Below, piece after piece: positions 1 to 8,243 of a stretch of DNA of 52,987 nucleotides. The notes below the pieces were generated by a model. It saw nothing but the letters and a program-made list of their open reading frames with translations, made no database searches and was not told the origin of the DNA. Numbering within the stretch: position 1 is the stretch's first letter; the number at the start of each line of letters is the position of its first letter. Location: the NCBI GenBank assembly GCA_030530315.1, contig JAUMVG010000016.1:1-52987 (forward strand), written 5' to 3'. This DNA comes from Clostridia bacterium (GTDB lineage Bacteria; Bacillota; Clostridia; Christensenellales; Aristaeellaceae). The translations under genes were made by a program, and so were the position numbers.

Positions 1-1
1 A

Positions 2-23
2 GCACGAACTCGCTTGTTCGTGC
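2..23. terminator. Inverted repeat, possible terminator of the secreted-protein gene
   Basis: Perfect 8-bp arms (GCACGAAC at 2-9 and GTTCGTGC at 16-23) enclose a 6-nt loop. It lies about 80 nt downstream of the leftward gene that ends at 106. Whether a T tract follows on the minus strand cannot be seen because the window ends here. Confidence 0.35.
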
Positions 24-105
24 CCCTCGTTGCCCTATCTTAGTGACATTGCCCTCACGGGGGCGGCTCCTTTGTGTTTGGTCAATCCCGGGACTTGCCG
101 GTCGC

Positions 106-1044
106 TTACGCGGCGATGCCGAGGGCGCCGACGACGAACATCAGCAGGCCGGAAGCGGCGGTCATGATCTCGTTGCCCAGCGCTTCCGTCTCTTCCTCGC
201 TCAGGGCGGTGATGTCGATGGCGTTGGTGCCGTCGATCTCGGTCATGGCCGGGGTGGCATCGTTGGTGCTGGCGGTGAAGGTCAGCTCAAAGTCGGTGCC
301 TTCCGCGGAGCCGCCGATGGTGATCCTGTCGCCGTTGGTGGCGAAGTGGACGGTAGCCTGGCCCATCAGGTCGAGGGTGAAGTCCACGTTCTCGCCCAGG
401 GTCAGGTTCGCGTTAAAGACGTTCTGGCCGGTGGGGGTGCCATCCTGCACCAGCTCGCCCTTGGCGCTGATGGTCATGGCGCCGTCGGCATCGCCGAGGC
501 TGGCCTCGATGGTGATGCCGGAGTTGCCGTCCTTCAGCTGGGTCAGGGCCTGGGCGATCTCAGCGCCGCTGACGCCCGCGATCTCGATGCCCTCAAGCTG
601 GGGCGCGATCTGGGCCAGGGCCTCGTTGATCACGTTGTAGGGGATACGGATGGTATCGCCGTCCATCTCGATGCCGGCGCTCAGGGTTTCGATCACGCCA
701 TCGAGGTCGAGCTGGGGCAGCTCAATATTCTGCAGGTTGCCGACATCCATGGGAACGTCCATGTAGTAGACGTTGCTGATGCCATCGGGTGCGATCAGGA
801 CGTGGCCGTCCGGCGTCACATTGAGGGTGATGCCGTACAGCTTCTGGCCGTTGCCGTTGAAGTCGATCTGGACGACGGCAAAGTCATCGTTGCCGTTGAC
901 GCCCGCGGCGATCTCAAGGCCGGTCAGGTCGATGGTCTGGCCCGCGGCGCTCAGAACCGGGTCGGAAATCAGCAGGGTCTCAGCGGACGCGAAGGGCAGC
1001 GCGAACACCATCAAGGCGATCAGAAGCGCAATCAGTTTCTTCAT
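106..1044 (-). CDS. Secreted protein of unknown function
   Basis: A 312-residue protein that I cannot assign to a family. The first 21 residues form a clear Sec signal peptide: a Lys-Lys n-region, a Leu/Ala-rich core and an ASA|E cleavage site. The mature part is acidic, rich in Gly, Asp, Ile and Thr, and looks beta-rich, with no Cys cluster or catalytic motif that I recognise. A small hydrophobic segment near the C-terminus (about residues 290-310, ending in GALGIAA) could be a membrane anchor. The start is supported by an AAGGAGGAG ribosome binding site 6-8 nt upstream. The gene stands alone, divergent from the XRE regulator gene at 1290, so that regulator might control it; this is only inferred from position. 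Confidence 0.75.
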   Translation of the reverse strand: MKKLIALLIALMVFALPFASAETLLISDPVLSAAGQTIDLTGLEIAAGVNGNDDFAVVQIDFNGNGQKLYGITLNVTPDGHVLIAPDGISNVYYMDVPMDVGNLQNIELPQLDLDGVIETLSAGIEMDGDTIRIPYNVINEALAQIAPQLEGIEIAGVSGAEIAQALTQLKDGNSGITIEASLGDADGAMTISAKGELVQDGTPTGQNVFNANLTLGENVDFTLDLMGQATVHFATNGDRITIGGSAEGTDFELTFTASTNDATPAMTEIDGTNAIDITALSEEETEALGNEIMTAASGLLMFVVGALGIAA

Positions 1045-1227
1045 AAGTCATTCTCCTCCTTGCCTTTGCATGCTCCTTGCTTATATATTAACACAATAAA
1101 CTTTCCACGTCTACCATTTGCGCGGTTTTTCTTGAATTTCCTCGCCTTTTCGCAATTATCGACGCCTTCCGCGCGACCCGCGCGATTCCATACGGCATCC
1201 CCTTCAGGCGAAATTCCCCCGCGTCGC

Positions 1228-1256
1228 TTGCCTCTGCCGTTATTTTATGCTATCAT
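1228..1256 (+). promoter_or_regulatory. Sigma-A promoter for the XRE gene
   Basis: TTGCCT (1228-1233) and TATCAT (1251-1256) are separated by 17 bp and match the consensus at 4/6 and 5/6 positions. Transcription would begin near 1263, giving a leader of about 27 nt before the ATG at 1290. Confidence 0.55.
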
Positions 1257-1289
1257 CAAAGTATTAGCGACAGACAAGGCAGGTAAGGC

Positions 1290-2084
1290 ATGATGCAGAC
1301 ATTCGGCAAACGGCTTGCCGCGGCGCGCAACGCCAAGGGACTCACCCAGGAGGAGCTGGCGCGGGCCCTCGACGTGGCACGCAACACCATTTCCAGCTGG
1401 GAGCGGGACCGCACGCTGCCCGACGTGGAGATGCTCCGTCGGATTTCCGCCGTGCTCAATTGCGACCTGATGGCCCCGGATTCCCCCGCCCAGGAGGAAC
1501 CCGCCGTCGCGACGGACGCTGCCGGACCTGTTTCCGAACCGGAAGCCGCGCCGCAGCCGGAGGGCACGAGCGCTCCTGCGCCCGCATCCCGGCGGAAGAA
1601 GCTGGCGTGGATCATCGCCGCCGTGGCGGTGCTCTGCGCCTGCGCGGTCGCCGGCTGGCTCCACTTCCGCGCGCCCGCGTCCGACGGAGACCCCTTCTCC
1701 GTGGAATACTACCAGCAGGAGACCCCCAACGTGCCCGGGCAGGCCTGGTTCGTCTTCGACAACCAGTCGTGGATAGCCTCGGGCGAAAACATGAGCTTCC
1801 AGCACTGTCTGATCAAGATGGAGGAGCAGAACGGCGTCGCCTTTAACGTCACCCGCCTTGAAGTCAAGGTCCAGTCGGCCAAGAGCAACCGTGTCACCCG
1901 CGTCTTCAACATGGGGGTCAGCGACATGCAGGTCAACATGGTGGAGACGGACATCCCTCCCTACGGCACCTTCTCGATCGAGGGCGGCTTCCCCATGGGT
2001 GAATTCCGCCGCGTCGGCATCGCCGTATTCGGCAACGACGCCAACGGCACGCCCCTCGCCTTCTACAGCCTGATCGAATACTGA
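1290..2084 (+). CDS. Membrane-anchored XRE-family HTH regulator
   Basis: A 264-residue protein. Residues about 1-60 are a Cro/C1-type helix-turn-helix (GLTQEELARALDVARNTISSW pattern, the usual XRE recognition helices). A Pro/Ala/Glu-rich linker (about 65-100) follows, then one transmembrane helix (about 106-126), then a beta-rich region of about 135 residues that should lie outside the membrane. This design suggests a DNA-binding protein tethered to the membrane that senses an external or membrane signal; the ligand and target genes are unknown. A purine-rich AGGTAAGG site precedes the ATG, and a second ATG follows at 1293. The gene ends 35 bp from the IS630-type element. The C-terminal domain is not one I can name. 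Confidence 0.8.
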   Translation: MMQTFGKRLAAARNAKGLTQEELARALDVARNTISSWERDRTLPDVEMLRRISAVLNCDLMAPDSPAQEEPAVATDAAGPVSEPEAAPQPEGTSAPAPASRRKKLAWIIAAVAVLCACAVAGWLHFRAPASDGDPFSVEYYQQETPNVPGQAWFVFDNQSWIASGENMSFQHCLIKMEEQNGVAFNVTRLEVKVQSAKSNRVTRVFNMGVSDMQVNMVETDIPPYGTFSIEGGFPMGEFRRVGIAVFGNDANGTPLAFYSLIEY

Positions 2085-2120
2085 TACTTCCTCCCCTCTT
2101 GACGAATTTGGCGCCTCATA

Positions 2121-3225
2121 CTAATTTCCATCTAAAACATAGATAAAATCCACTGTCTGCCAGTGATGCTTTGAATGGCACTGGCAGGCAGATTTATAAT
2201 CACGTCACACAGGCGATCAATCACCTTATCCAGAGAATGAAAGATTTCATTTCGGAAACCCCGTTTGCGAATCTCCTTCCAAATCTGTTCTATAGGGTTC
2301 ATTTCTGGGGTATAAGGCGGAATAAAGATCAGTGTGATGCGTTTCGGAATCTTCAGTTCGTTTGCCTTGTGCCACACTGCTCCGTCACATAGCAGCAGGA
2401 TTTGGTCATCTGGATACGCCTTGGCCAGTTCAGAGAGAAACACATTCATACAATCTGTATTGCAGTAGGGAAGCACCAGGAAGAAACTGTCTCCGTTCTT
2501 CGGTTCCACAGCCCCGTATACATAGCGGTATTCGCGGATGTGGTGGCATGGAACCGATGGCCGCTTCCCCTTCCCGCACCAGCAGTTCTTTGGCTTGTTG
2601 ATGCGCCCGAAGCCCGCTTCATCCTGAAACATCAGCCTCACGTTTTGGCCGGGGTTTTGGGAAACTATTTTGGCGTATTGAGATTTATTTTTTTTGAGGA
2701 GTCCTGCTCCTCTTGACTTGCCGCCTTCGGATGCCTCGATCTTGGCATCACCTTTCGCCATCCGTTCCGCTCCATGACCCGGTATACATAATTCGTGCTC
2801 GTCTCTCTTCCCAGCTGTTCTTCCAGCTTCCTGCGCACCGTCTCCGCCGTCAGTACCTTTCCCGCTTCCGCTTCTTCTTCGCACTGCGCAAGCACCTTTG
2901 CTTCTTCTTCCTCGCTCATATTCCGACGGTGGCTTGTCTGTTTGATTCGGATATATTCCTCCAGACCTTGCTTCTTGTATATCTGGATCAGCGTCGTCAC
3001 ATATAGCTTGTTGAAGCCTGTCTTCTCTGCTATTTCTGCATTGTTCTTCCTCGCATACCGTAGTTCCAGCACTTCCAGCCGCTTGGCTACACGCTTATTT
3101 TTGTTCGCCTTGCTCGCCGTTTTGATTCTTTCGTACTCCGCTTCGCTGATCTTTAGCATTTCTCATCACCCATATACATTATTCCATATCTTGATTGATT
3201 TGTATATTGTTTAGATGGAAATTAG
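2121..3225 (-). mobile_element. IS630-family insertion sequence (1105 bp)
   Basis: The ends are a perfect 16-bp terminal inverted repeat: CTAATTTCCATCTAAA at 2121-2136 and its reverse complement at 3210-3225. Each end is flanked by TA (2119-2120 and 3226-3227), the target duplication typical of IS630/Tc1-mariner elements. The interior holds one transposase split over two frames. Perfect ends, a perfect TA duplication and a complete DDE triad suggest a recent and possibly active copy. Confidence 0.93.
2132..3159 (-). CDS. IS630-family DDE transposase made by -1 frameshift
   Basis: Two overlapping frames encode one enzyme. The first (3159 to 2665, 164 residues) holds the helix-turn-helix DNA-binding part. 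The second (about 2695 to 2132) carries the RNase-H-like catalytic domain with the DDE triad: D in MFQDEAGFGR, D in LLLCDGAVWH and E in NPIEQIWKEIR. The frames join at a run of eight A residues on the coding strand (T8 at 2688-2695), where a -1 shift moves SSKKIN into LKKNKS. This is the known way IS630 transposases are expressed, so I read it as programmed frameshifting or transcriptional slippage and not decay. The stop codon lies inside the terminal inverted repeat. Confidence 0.9.
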
Positions 3226-3708
3226 TATCAGGTGAAGGTCGCCGATGAGCACCAGGTCCATGGTCTCCCCCTGCTCCGCGGCGGGCTTGTCCACGTCCAG
3301 ATCGTAGGACACCACCACCGTCTGCTGGGCATGGTGAAGCCCATAGCCCAACAGGCCCAGCGCCAGGATCAGCGACAGGCACAGCACGCCGCCGTACCAG
3401 CGCCTCGCCGGCCGCTTCCCGCAGAGGGCCCGAAGGACCAGCGTCAGGAGCATCAAAACGCACAGCATTCCCCCGAAATACACATAGAAGCCCAGCCACA
3501 CGTTCCCCGCCGCCTGGAGCGCGAACTTCACCGGGCTGTCCGGCAGCAGCGCGCCCGCCACGGGCAGCAGGGAGAGCAGGACGAAGGGGATCAGCCAGTA
3601 TTTCCGGATCCTGGCCGAGCGCGCCCAGCGCTCCACGCACCGTTCCACCAAAGAGATTGCCAGCGCGTTCTGCGCGATATAGATGGCAACCATGACGATC
3701 ATTCGCAT
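3211..3708 (-). pseudogene. Membrane metallophosphoesterase, truncated by the IS element
   Basis: A 165-residue open frame. About four hydrophobic segments (residues about 5-20, 40-55, 65-90 and 105-125) are followed by a cytoplasmic or extracellular stretch that reaches LVLIGDLHL, the first metal-binding motif (D-x-H) of calcineurin-like phosphoesterases of the YkuE type. Four codons later the reading frame runs into the IS630 terminal repeat and stops (ILISI*). The catalytic domain, normally some 200 residues more, is absent: the 35 bp on the far side of the element give an immediate in-frame stop and then run into the XRE gene. The protein therefore has the membrane part but almost no enzyme domain. 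Confidence 0.85.
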
Positions 3709-4081
3709 AAGTTTGTTTTCTCTCGCTTTCTATCACATCGCGGGCATCCCGGCCCGAACCGCTTCGGCGCCCATTGCCGTTCATTATAGCACCCCTTGTC
3801 CAACCAACTTCCAACCAGAGCGCGAATAATTCGCCGAATTGGCCCGCCGGTGGACAGAACAAACGCGAAAACCGGCGTAAAGCCCAAAATGAGGAAAAGC
3901 CCAAAACCATACGGTTCAGGGCTTTAATAAACGACATTGCACAATCCATTCACGAGGACAATAGAAGGGTCGTTCACGGGCGCCAATTATGGAGTCCCTG
4001 CGGCGTATTCTGAATCAGCCCCCAACGATCTCATCGCAGGATGTTGTTTATGGCAATCCTTTTCGGCCGGTCAGGGGCCCG
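3709..4081. other. Intergenic region, 373 bp
   Basis: No gene is visible. It contains the terminator at 3896-3925 for the long glycan operon, and must hold any promoter of the truncated metallophosphoesterase gene, which I could not identify convincingly. Confidence 0.6.
3896..3925 (-). terminator. Intrinsic terminator of the long glycan operon
   Basis: AAAGCCC (3896-3902) and GGGCTTT (3919-3925) are perfect arms, with inner AACC/GGTT pairing. On the minus strand the stem is followed by a short T run (TTTTCC). A near twin with the same AAAGCCC/GGGCTTT arms lies at 43548-43581. Confidence 0.7.
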
Positions 4082-5239
4082 TCAGCGGCCCGCATGGCCG
4101 GATGCGGTGTTCCTGTCCCGCTGCCTTCCGTAATGAACTATTCTGCGGTGCCGGCGCTTATACTTCTTTCTTCCCAGGGCCGCCCAGGCGCAATGGAACA
4201 GGCACGCGAGCAGGCATGAGAAAACGATGCCCAGCGTGAACGCAACGCCCTTGGAGAGGCCGGCATTTGTCCGATACAGGCAGATGATGATTTCGATTAC
4301 GGTATAGTGGGTCAGGTAAAGCGGATAGGTGATATCCGAAAGAAACGAAAGGACTCCCCTTTCCACAGAGCGCGTGCCCGTGTCGCTTTGGCAGATCAGC
4401 AGGATGATAAAAATGAAGAGCGAAAGCAAAAGCGCCATGGGCAGCGTATACGCTTCCTTTTCGGTGACAGCGTGAAAAATGAACAAGAGCAGCGCTATCA
4501 GAAGGAAAAAGTATCCAATGATGGGTCTGGGGCGAACAAACACGGGCAGCACCTTTTCGATCAGTACGCCTCCCAGGAAGCACAGTATCATCAGCAGCCC
4601 TCTGAAATCCAGAAGAAGCGCAAAGATCACAAAGCATGCCAGCATCACACCGTCAGCCGCGTTCATGCGGAATTGGTGTTTCCTGGCAATAATCAAGGCC
4701 CCGTACCCATAGAAAACGTACATATTCCACTCAATAAACAACGTCCACAGGGGTCTGCCCGACCCAAAGGGTTGGTTCACCAACAGGGCGTGGACCAGTG
4801 GACTGTTATTCAAGAAGCCCACTTTCCCAATATTGGGGAGAACGGGAATCATGAACAGGTTGCGTATGAGAGTGGGCAAATTGAAATACGCATAATGGCT
4901 GTAAATCTCGGGAAACAGCCAGATCATCATGCCATCCGCAATGGCAATAAAAGCCAGGGCGGGAAGGAAAGAGGCGTATATCCTTTTGACGCGATTGATA
5001 AAGAAGGCCGCGTAAGAGTAATTCGGATGCTTATCTATCGAATATGCGGTCAAAAAACCCGATAAAACCAGGAAAATCAGCACGGCAATGCTCTGGATAT
5101 AGGGAAAATAATCCTGGTTTTTCAAGGGCCCAAGCTGATAGAAAGAAAAGCTGTGTCCAAGCAAGACAAGCCCAGCCGCAGCGAAGCGGATAATATACAG
5201 AGCGCGCGATTGTGCCCTTGTCATGGTGTATGTCCGCAT
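4082..5239 (-). CDS. Acyltransferase family 3 (OafA/NolL type) membrane protein
   Basis: A 385-residue polytopic protein with about ten transmembrane segments. The N-terminus shows the family signature: an early helix ending in LLGHSFSF (active-site His), then IFLVLSGFLTAYS and an NRVKRIY loop. Such enzymes move acetyl or other acyl groups onto sugars of surface glycans at the membrane. It is the last gene of the long operon, 14 bp after the CMP-nonulosonate synthetase gene, so O-acylation of the repeat unit, perhaps of the nonulosonic acid, is a fair guess. An AGAGGG site stands 5-6 nt before the ATG. The C-terminal tail is basic (KKYKRRHRR), as expected for a cytoplasmic end. Confidence 0.88.
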   Translation of the reverse strand: MRTYTMTRAQSRALYIIRFAAAGLVLLGHSFSFYQLGPLKNQDYFPYIQSIAVLIFLVLSGFLTAYSIDKHPNYSYAAFFINRVKRIYASFLPALAFIAIADGMMIWLFPEIYSHYAYFNLPTLIRNLFMIPVLPNIGKVGFLNNSPLVHALLVNQPFGSGRPLWTLFIEWNMYVFYGYGALIIARKHQFRMNAADGVMLACFVIFALLLDFRGLLMILCFLGGVLIEKVLPVFVRPRPIIGYFFLLIALLLFIFHAVTEKEAYTLPMALLLSLFIFIILLICQSDTGTRSVERGVLSFLSDITYPLYLTHYTVIEIIICLYRTNAGLSKGVAFTLGIVFSCLLACLFHCAWAALGRKKYKRRHRRIVHYGRQRDRNTASGHAGR

Positions 5240-5253
5240 GTTGACCCTCTTCC

Positions 5254-6048
5254 TTATTCGTCACGCGCCTTTACTTCTTCGTAGAAAGCCTTTGTGGCGT
5301 TGTACATCTCGTTAAACTCTTTGTTCCCCTCGAACAGATACTTCGCGATCACGGTCATCAGCTCAAAATCCTCTTCCGAATCGATGTCCAGAATCGCCGT
5401 ATCGTACATCTGATAGATGATGCTGCGGCCGTTCAATATCAGGTGCTGGTTCTCATCCCGCACAAAGCCTGACCGCAGCACATAAATGCTCGCGTTCATG
5501 TCATACACCTTGGGGGCCTGCTGCCGCGCCTCGATGGGGATATTGATGACCTTTTTCACAAAGCTGCCGTCTTCCTCGACCATGTTGAAATAGGGGTTCC
5601 GGCGGCTCGGGCAGCCCGTGATCGTCAAATCCGCGTCCGGGCAGGCGCGGTGGCAGTTCAGGGCGTTCAGCGAATCGTCGAGCTTGCGCATCGGGCTGGT
5701 AATATCCAGATCGATCATATAATCATAGAGATAGCCCTTTCTCTCCTCCATCACCTTCAGGCAATGCTTGTACACCTCAAACTTGCCGACCGTGCCGCCG
5801 CAAAGGTACTCCGGCCGCCTGATGATCTCAACGCCGCACCGGGCCTTTTCCACCAGCCCGATCAACTCCTCGCTGTCTGTGTTCAGGCAGATATCCACCT
5901 GAGCGTCAGCCGTGTGCGCTTTCAAATACATGGCGTTCGCCAGGGAGTAGTACACCAGCGGGATGCCCAGAAGGCTCTTCAGGTTCTTGTTCTTGAACCC
6001 CTTGCTGCCCGCGCGTCCGCATATCGTGATAAGCATGTTCTGTTTCAT
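5254..6048 (-). CDS. CMP-nonulosonate (N-acylneuraminate) cytidylyltransferase
   Basis: A 264-residue enzyme that activates a nonulosonic acid with CTP to give the CMP-sugar. The nucleotide-binding signature GRAGSKGFKNKNL lies at about residues 10-22, with LNTDSEE and ITSPMR(K) further on as in NeuA/LegF proteins. I place the start at the ATG at 6048 because an AGGTGGAG site lies 4-8 nt upstream; a longer frame reaching 6090 lacks one. Gene context (LegB, LegC, PtmE-like, NeuB and NeuC homologues upstream) points to CMP-legionaminic acid or a close relative and not plain CMP-sialic acid. The substrate is inferred, not shown by the sequence. Confidence 0.87.
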   Translation of the reverse strand: MKQNMLITICGRAGSKGFKNKNLKSLLGIPLVYYSLANAMYLKAHTADAQVDICLNTDSEELIGLVEKARCGVEIIRRPEYLCGGTVGKFEVYKHCLKVMEERKGYLYDYMIDLDITSPMRKLDDSLNALNCHRACPDADLTITGCPSRRNPYFNMVEEDGSFVKKVINIPIEARQQAPKVYDMNASIYVLRSGFVRDENQHLILNGRSIIYQMYDTAILDIDSEEDFELMTVIAKYLFEGNKEFNEMYNATKAFYEEVKARDE

Positions 6049-6167
6049 CTGTCCACTCCACCTTTCTGTAATAAGTGCCGGGGGCTGCAAAACAGCGCCC
6101 CATCCAAACGAGCGATCTGGTTCCTTCGATCATGTGACCGGAACGCTGCTCTCGTCTGTCCTCGGCC

Positions 6168-7097
6168 TCAGGTTTCCGCCTCCAGCGCAAGCCGCAATAC
6201 CTTGTAGGCCAGGGACGGCGGGTTCGCGTTCGTCGCCTTGCCCTGGGCAAAATCAATGAACCTTTCCATCTCCTGGATATAGCGCTCATTGACCGGCTCC
6301 TCGCAATGAATCACCGTGCCATCCGGGCGGGTCACGGTTCCAGCGCCAAAGTCCGCCACGATGCTTCCATCCTCGCAGAAGCATTCACAGGTGCGCCTGT
6401 AGGTGCGCCCAAAGTAATCCAGGTGCACTTCGACCGCCTTGTCGGCATACCGCGCGATGAGCAGGCACAGGTCATCCGTATTGATTTCCAGCGGGCTGTA
6501 ATGCCCGCGTATCATAAAGCAGTCCTCTGAGAAGCCAAACAGGTCAACCATGTAATCCACTTCGTGGATCAGGTCTATGGCCACGCCGCCGCCCAGCTCC
6601 TTGCGCGCGGAATAGACCTGCCGGTAATCCTGCTGCGGGCGCCAGTCCGGCAGATAGCTCGAGCAGAGAATGCGCACGGCAAACACATTGTTCATGCTCA
6701 CTTCTTTTTTTAGCTGAGCATAGGTCTTGCAGAACCGCATCGGCGCGGCAACATACACATTGCTGTCGTCCATGCCGATCTGCTCCGGGGTCATCGAAGT
6801 ATCCGCGAAGACGGGCTTTTCCACAAAGAAGAACTTCGCCTTCTCCCGGACCTTCTGAAATGCCTCCGCATGCAGTGTGGTTGGGTTCGTTATGAACGCG
6901 AGATCATAGCTTTCCTCATCCAACTCAGTAATCATGCGGTCCACCTGCGGAAATTCCTTGTTCCGCAGAGATCCATGCTGGCTGCGCAAAGCCGTTATGG
7001 ACAGCGGGATCCCGCGTTTCTCGCAAATGTCTCGCAGGTTTTTGGAGTGCCTGTTCCCTATGGAACCCAATCCGATAAACAAGGCCTTCATCATCAT
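6168..7097 (-). CDS. Gfo/Idh/MocA family oxidoreductase
   Basis: A 309-residue NAD(P)-dependent dehydrogenase. An N-terminal Rossmann fold with GLGSIGNRH at about residues 8-16 is followed by the family's EKP motif (FFVEKPVF, near residue 107) and a HEVDYMVDLFG segment that carries the expected His. These enzymes oxidise or reduce a ring hydroxyl of a sugar or sugar nucleotide. The gene overlaps its upstream neighbour by 4 bp (ATGA), so the two are translationally coupled and may act as a pair. Three ATG codons in a row begin the gene; an SD-like GAGGG precedes them. Gfo-type genes are often found beside nonulosonate cytidylyltransferase genes, as here, but the exact reaction is unknown. Confidence 0.85.
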   Translation of the reverse strand: MMMKALFIGLGSIGNRHSKNLRDICEKRGIPLSITALRSQHGSLRNKEFPQVDRMITELDEESYDLAFITNPTTLHAEAFQKVREKAKFFFVEKPVFADTSMTPEQIGMDDSNVYVAAPMRFCKTYAQLKKEVSMNNVFAVRILCSSYLPDWRPQQDYRQVYSARKELGGGVAIDLIHEVDYMVDLFGFSEDCFMIRGHYSPLEINTDDLCLLIARYADKAVEVHLDYFGRTYRRTCECFCEDGSIVADFGAGTVTRPDGTVIHCEEPVNERYIQEMERFIDFAQGKATNANPPSLAYKVLRLALEAET

Positions 7098-8062
7098 TGT
7101 CCCTCAATTTCATCGATCCACTGTAGAACGGCTCCATCGTCCGCCAAGGTGTATTCAGGCTGCGCCTCGCCTTCCACCTGGCTGAGGAAAGCGCGGATCT
7201 CGTCCATATACGCGTTTTCAATGATGTTGGACGCATACCCGCTCTGGTGGGAAACGGCATCATAGGTCTTGATCGGGCGCTTTTCGCCGGTCACGGGATC
7301 ATAGGCAAACAGCGTGTCCGGCTGTCCGGCCCAGAATATCTGCAGCTTTTCGCCGACCACTTCCAGGGAACGAATCGCCACGGGAGAGGCCACGTCGACC
7401 AGCAGCGATCCAATGTGCCCGGATTCATGCCTCACCCGAACCATCCTGGTGTCGTCGTAGTCGATGTTCAGCGAGGTCAACCGCCTCGAAACGGAGTTGA
7501 CTTCGACGATCGGCCCGAAGGCCTTGATCAGCCACGGCAGCTCCAGCGCGAGGATCTCCCTGCACGCGTTCGTCTTGGCGCTGCCGATAAAATAGCTGTT
7601 GTAGCTTTCCCAGGGGTGCCAGTCGGGCAGATACTGGCCGATGTGGTAGGTATAGACGCATGTCCCACCATGCCTGCCGACCTCCGAGGTTATGTACTGC
7701 ATCTCCTTCCGATAGAGCCACGTGGAGGAGGGAAACGCGATCAGCTTCTTGGCGCCGGCTATCGATATCAATTCGTCGTAGCCCTGATTGACCAGGTTCA
7801 GTTCGGAAAAGACATGTACCCCCGCTTCCAACAGCTTTTTCACTATTTCGTGGTGCGAAAGGGGCGACGTGCAGACAAACGCGACCTCGGGCTGGCAGGC
7901 CAGCGCCTCATCGATCGTGGCACAGCAGATCTGCGCCGAATCCTTTGCGTCCGCCAAGCGCTGCGGATTGCTGTCCACCGCTATGACGTCAATATCCAGT
8001 TGCCGCAAAAGCCTCATCCGCCTTCTCCCCATGGAGCCCATACCAACAATTAATGCTTTCAT
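7094..8062 (-). CDS. Gfo/Idh/MocA-like protein lacking the EKP lysine
   Basis: A 322-residue protein with the Rossmann signature GMGSMGRRR near residue 7 and the overall plan of the Gfo/Idh/MocA family. Where family members have EKP it reads VFSELNL, so the Lys that normally helps catalysis is absent; the His of the first enzyme's HEVDY segment is also replaced (LELPWLI). It may be a non-catalytic partner of the next gene's enzyme, or may have a changed mechanism. I chose the ATG at 8062 (MKALIVGMGS), preceded by AAGGG-rich sequence; an open frame continues upstream to 8188 but looks non-coding. It overlaps the next gene by 4 bp. Confidence 0.82.
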   Translation of the reverse strand: MKALIVGMGSMGRRRMRLLRQLDIDVIAVDSNPQRLADAKDSAQICCATIDEALACQPEVAFVCTSPLSHHEIVKKLLEAGVHVFSELNLVNQGYDELISIAGAKKLIAFPSSTWLYRKEMQYITSEVGRHGGTCVYTYHIGQYLPDWHPWESYNSYFIGSAKTNACREILALELPWLIKAFGPIVEVNSVSRRLTSLNIDYDDTRMVRVRHESGHIGSLLVDVASPVAIRSLEVVGEKLQIFWAGQPDTLFAYDPVTGEKRPIKTYDAVSHQSGYASNIIENAYMDEIRAFLSQVEGEAQPEYTLADDGAVLQWIDEIEGQ

Positions 8063-8082
8063 ACCCTTTTTCCCTTCGTCGA

Positions 8083-8220
8083 TCAGTCGATGATCGTCAA
8101 TGTATTCCCGCGGCTCCCGCCGACCGTAAAACAGGCGTCCCGCTTTTCCAATCCGATGTGATCCCAATAAGGCGCGGCATCCACCCATCCCGTGAATGCG
8201 CCCTTTTCGTCATCCTTCAT
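8083..8220 (-). CDS. Possible 45-codon ORF or 3' gene remnant
   Basis: The 181-bp gap between the GT2 gene and the Gfo-like gene holds a short frame starting MKDDEKGAFTGWVDAAPYW and ending GNTLTIID. Its composition looks like real protein, with Trp, Asp and Gly turns and no repeats. There is no clear ribosome binding site, and an in-frame stop closes the frame 11 codons upstream of the ATG. It may be the C-terminal remnant of a lost sugar-modifying enzyme gene or a small protein of its own. I recognise no family. Confidence 0.3.
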   Translation of the reverse strand: MKDDEKGAFTGWVDAAPYWDHIGLEKRDACFTVGGSRGNTLTIID

Positions 8221-8243
8221 GCCAGACGCGAACGCTACCGAAG

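Noticed and set aside
2665-3159. Transposase counted as a frameshifted pseudogene
   Set aside because: The join is a run of eight A with a -1 shift, the standard expression mode of IS630 transposases. The DDE residues and terminal repeats are intact.
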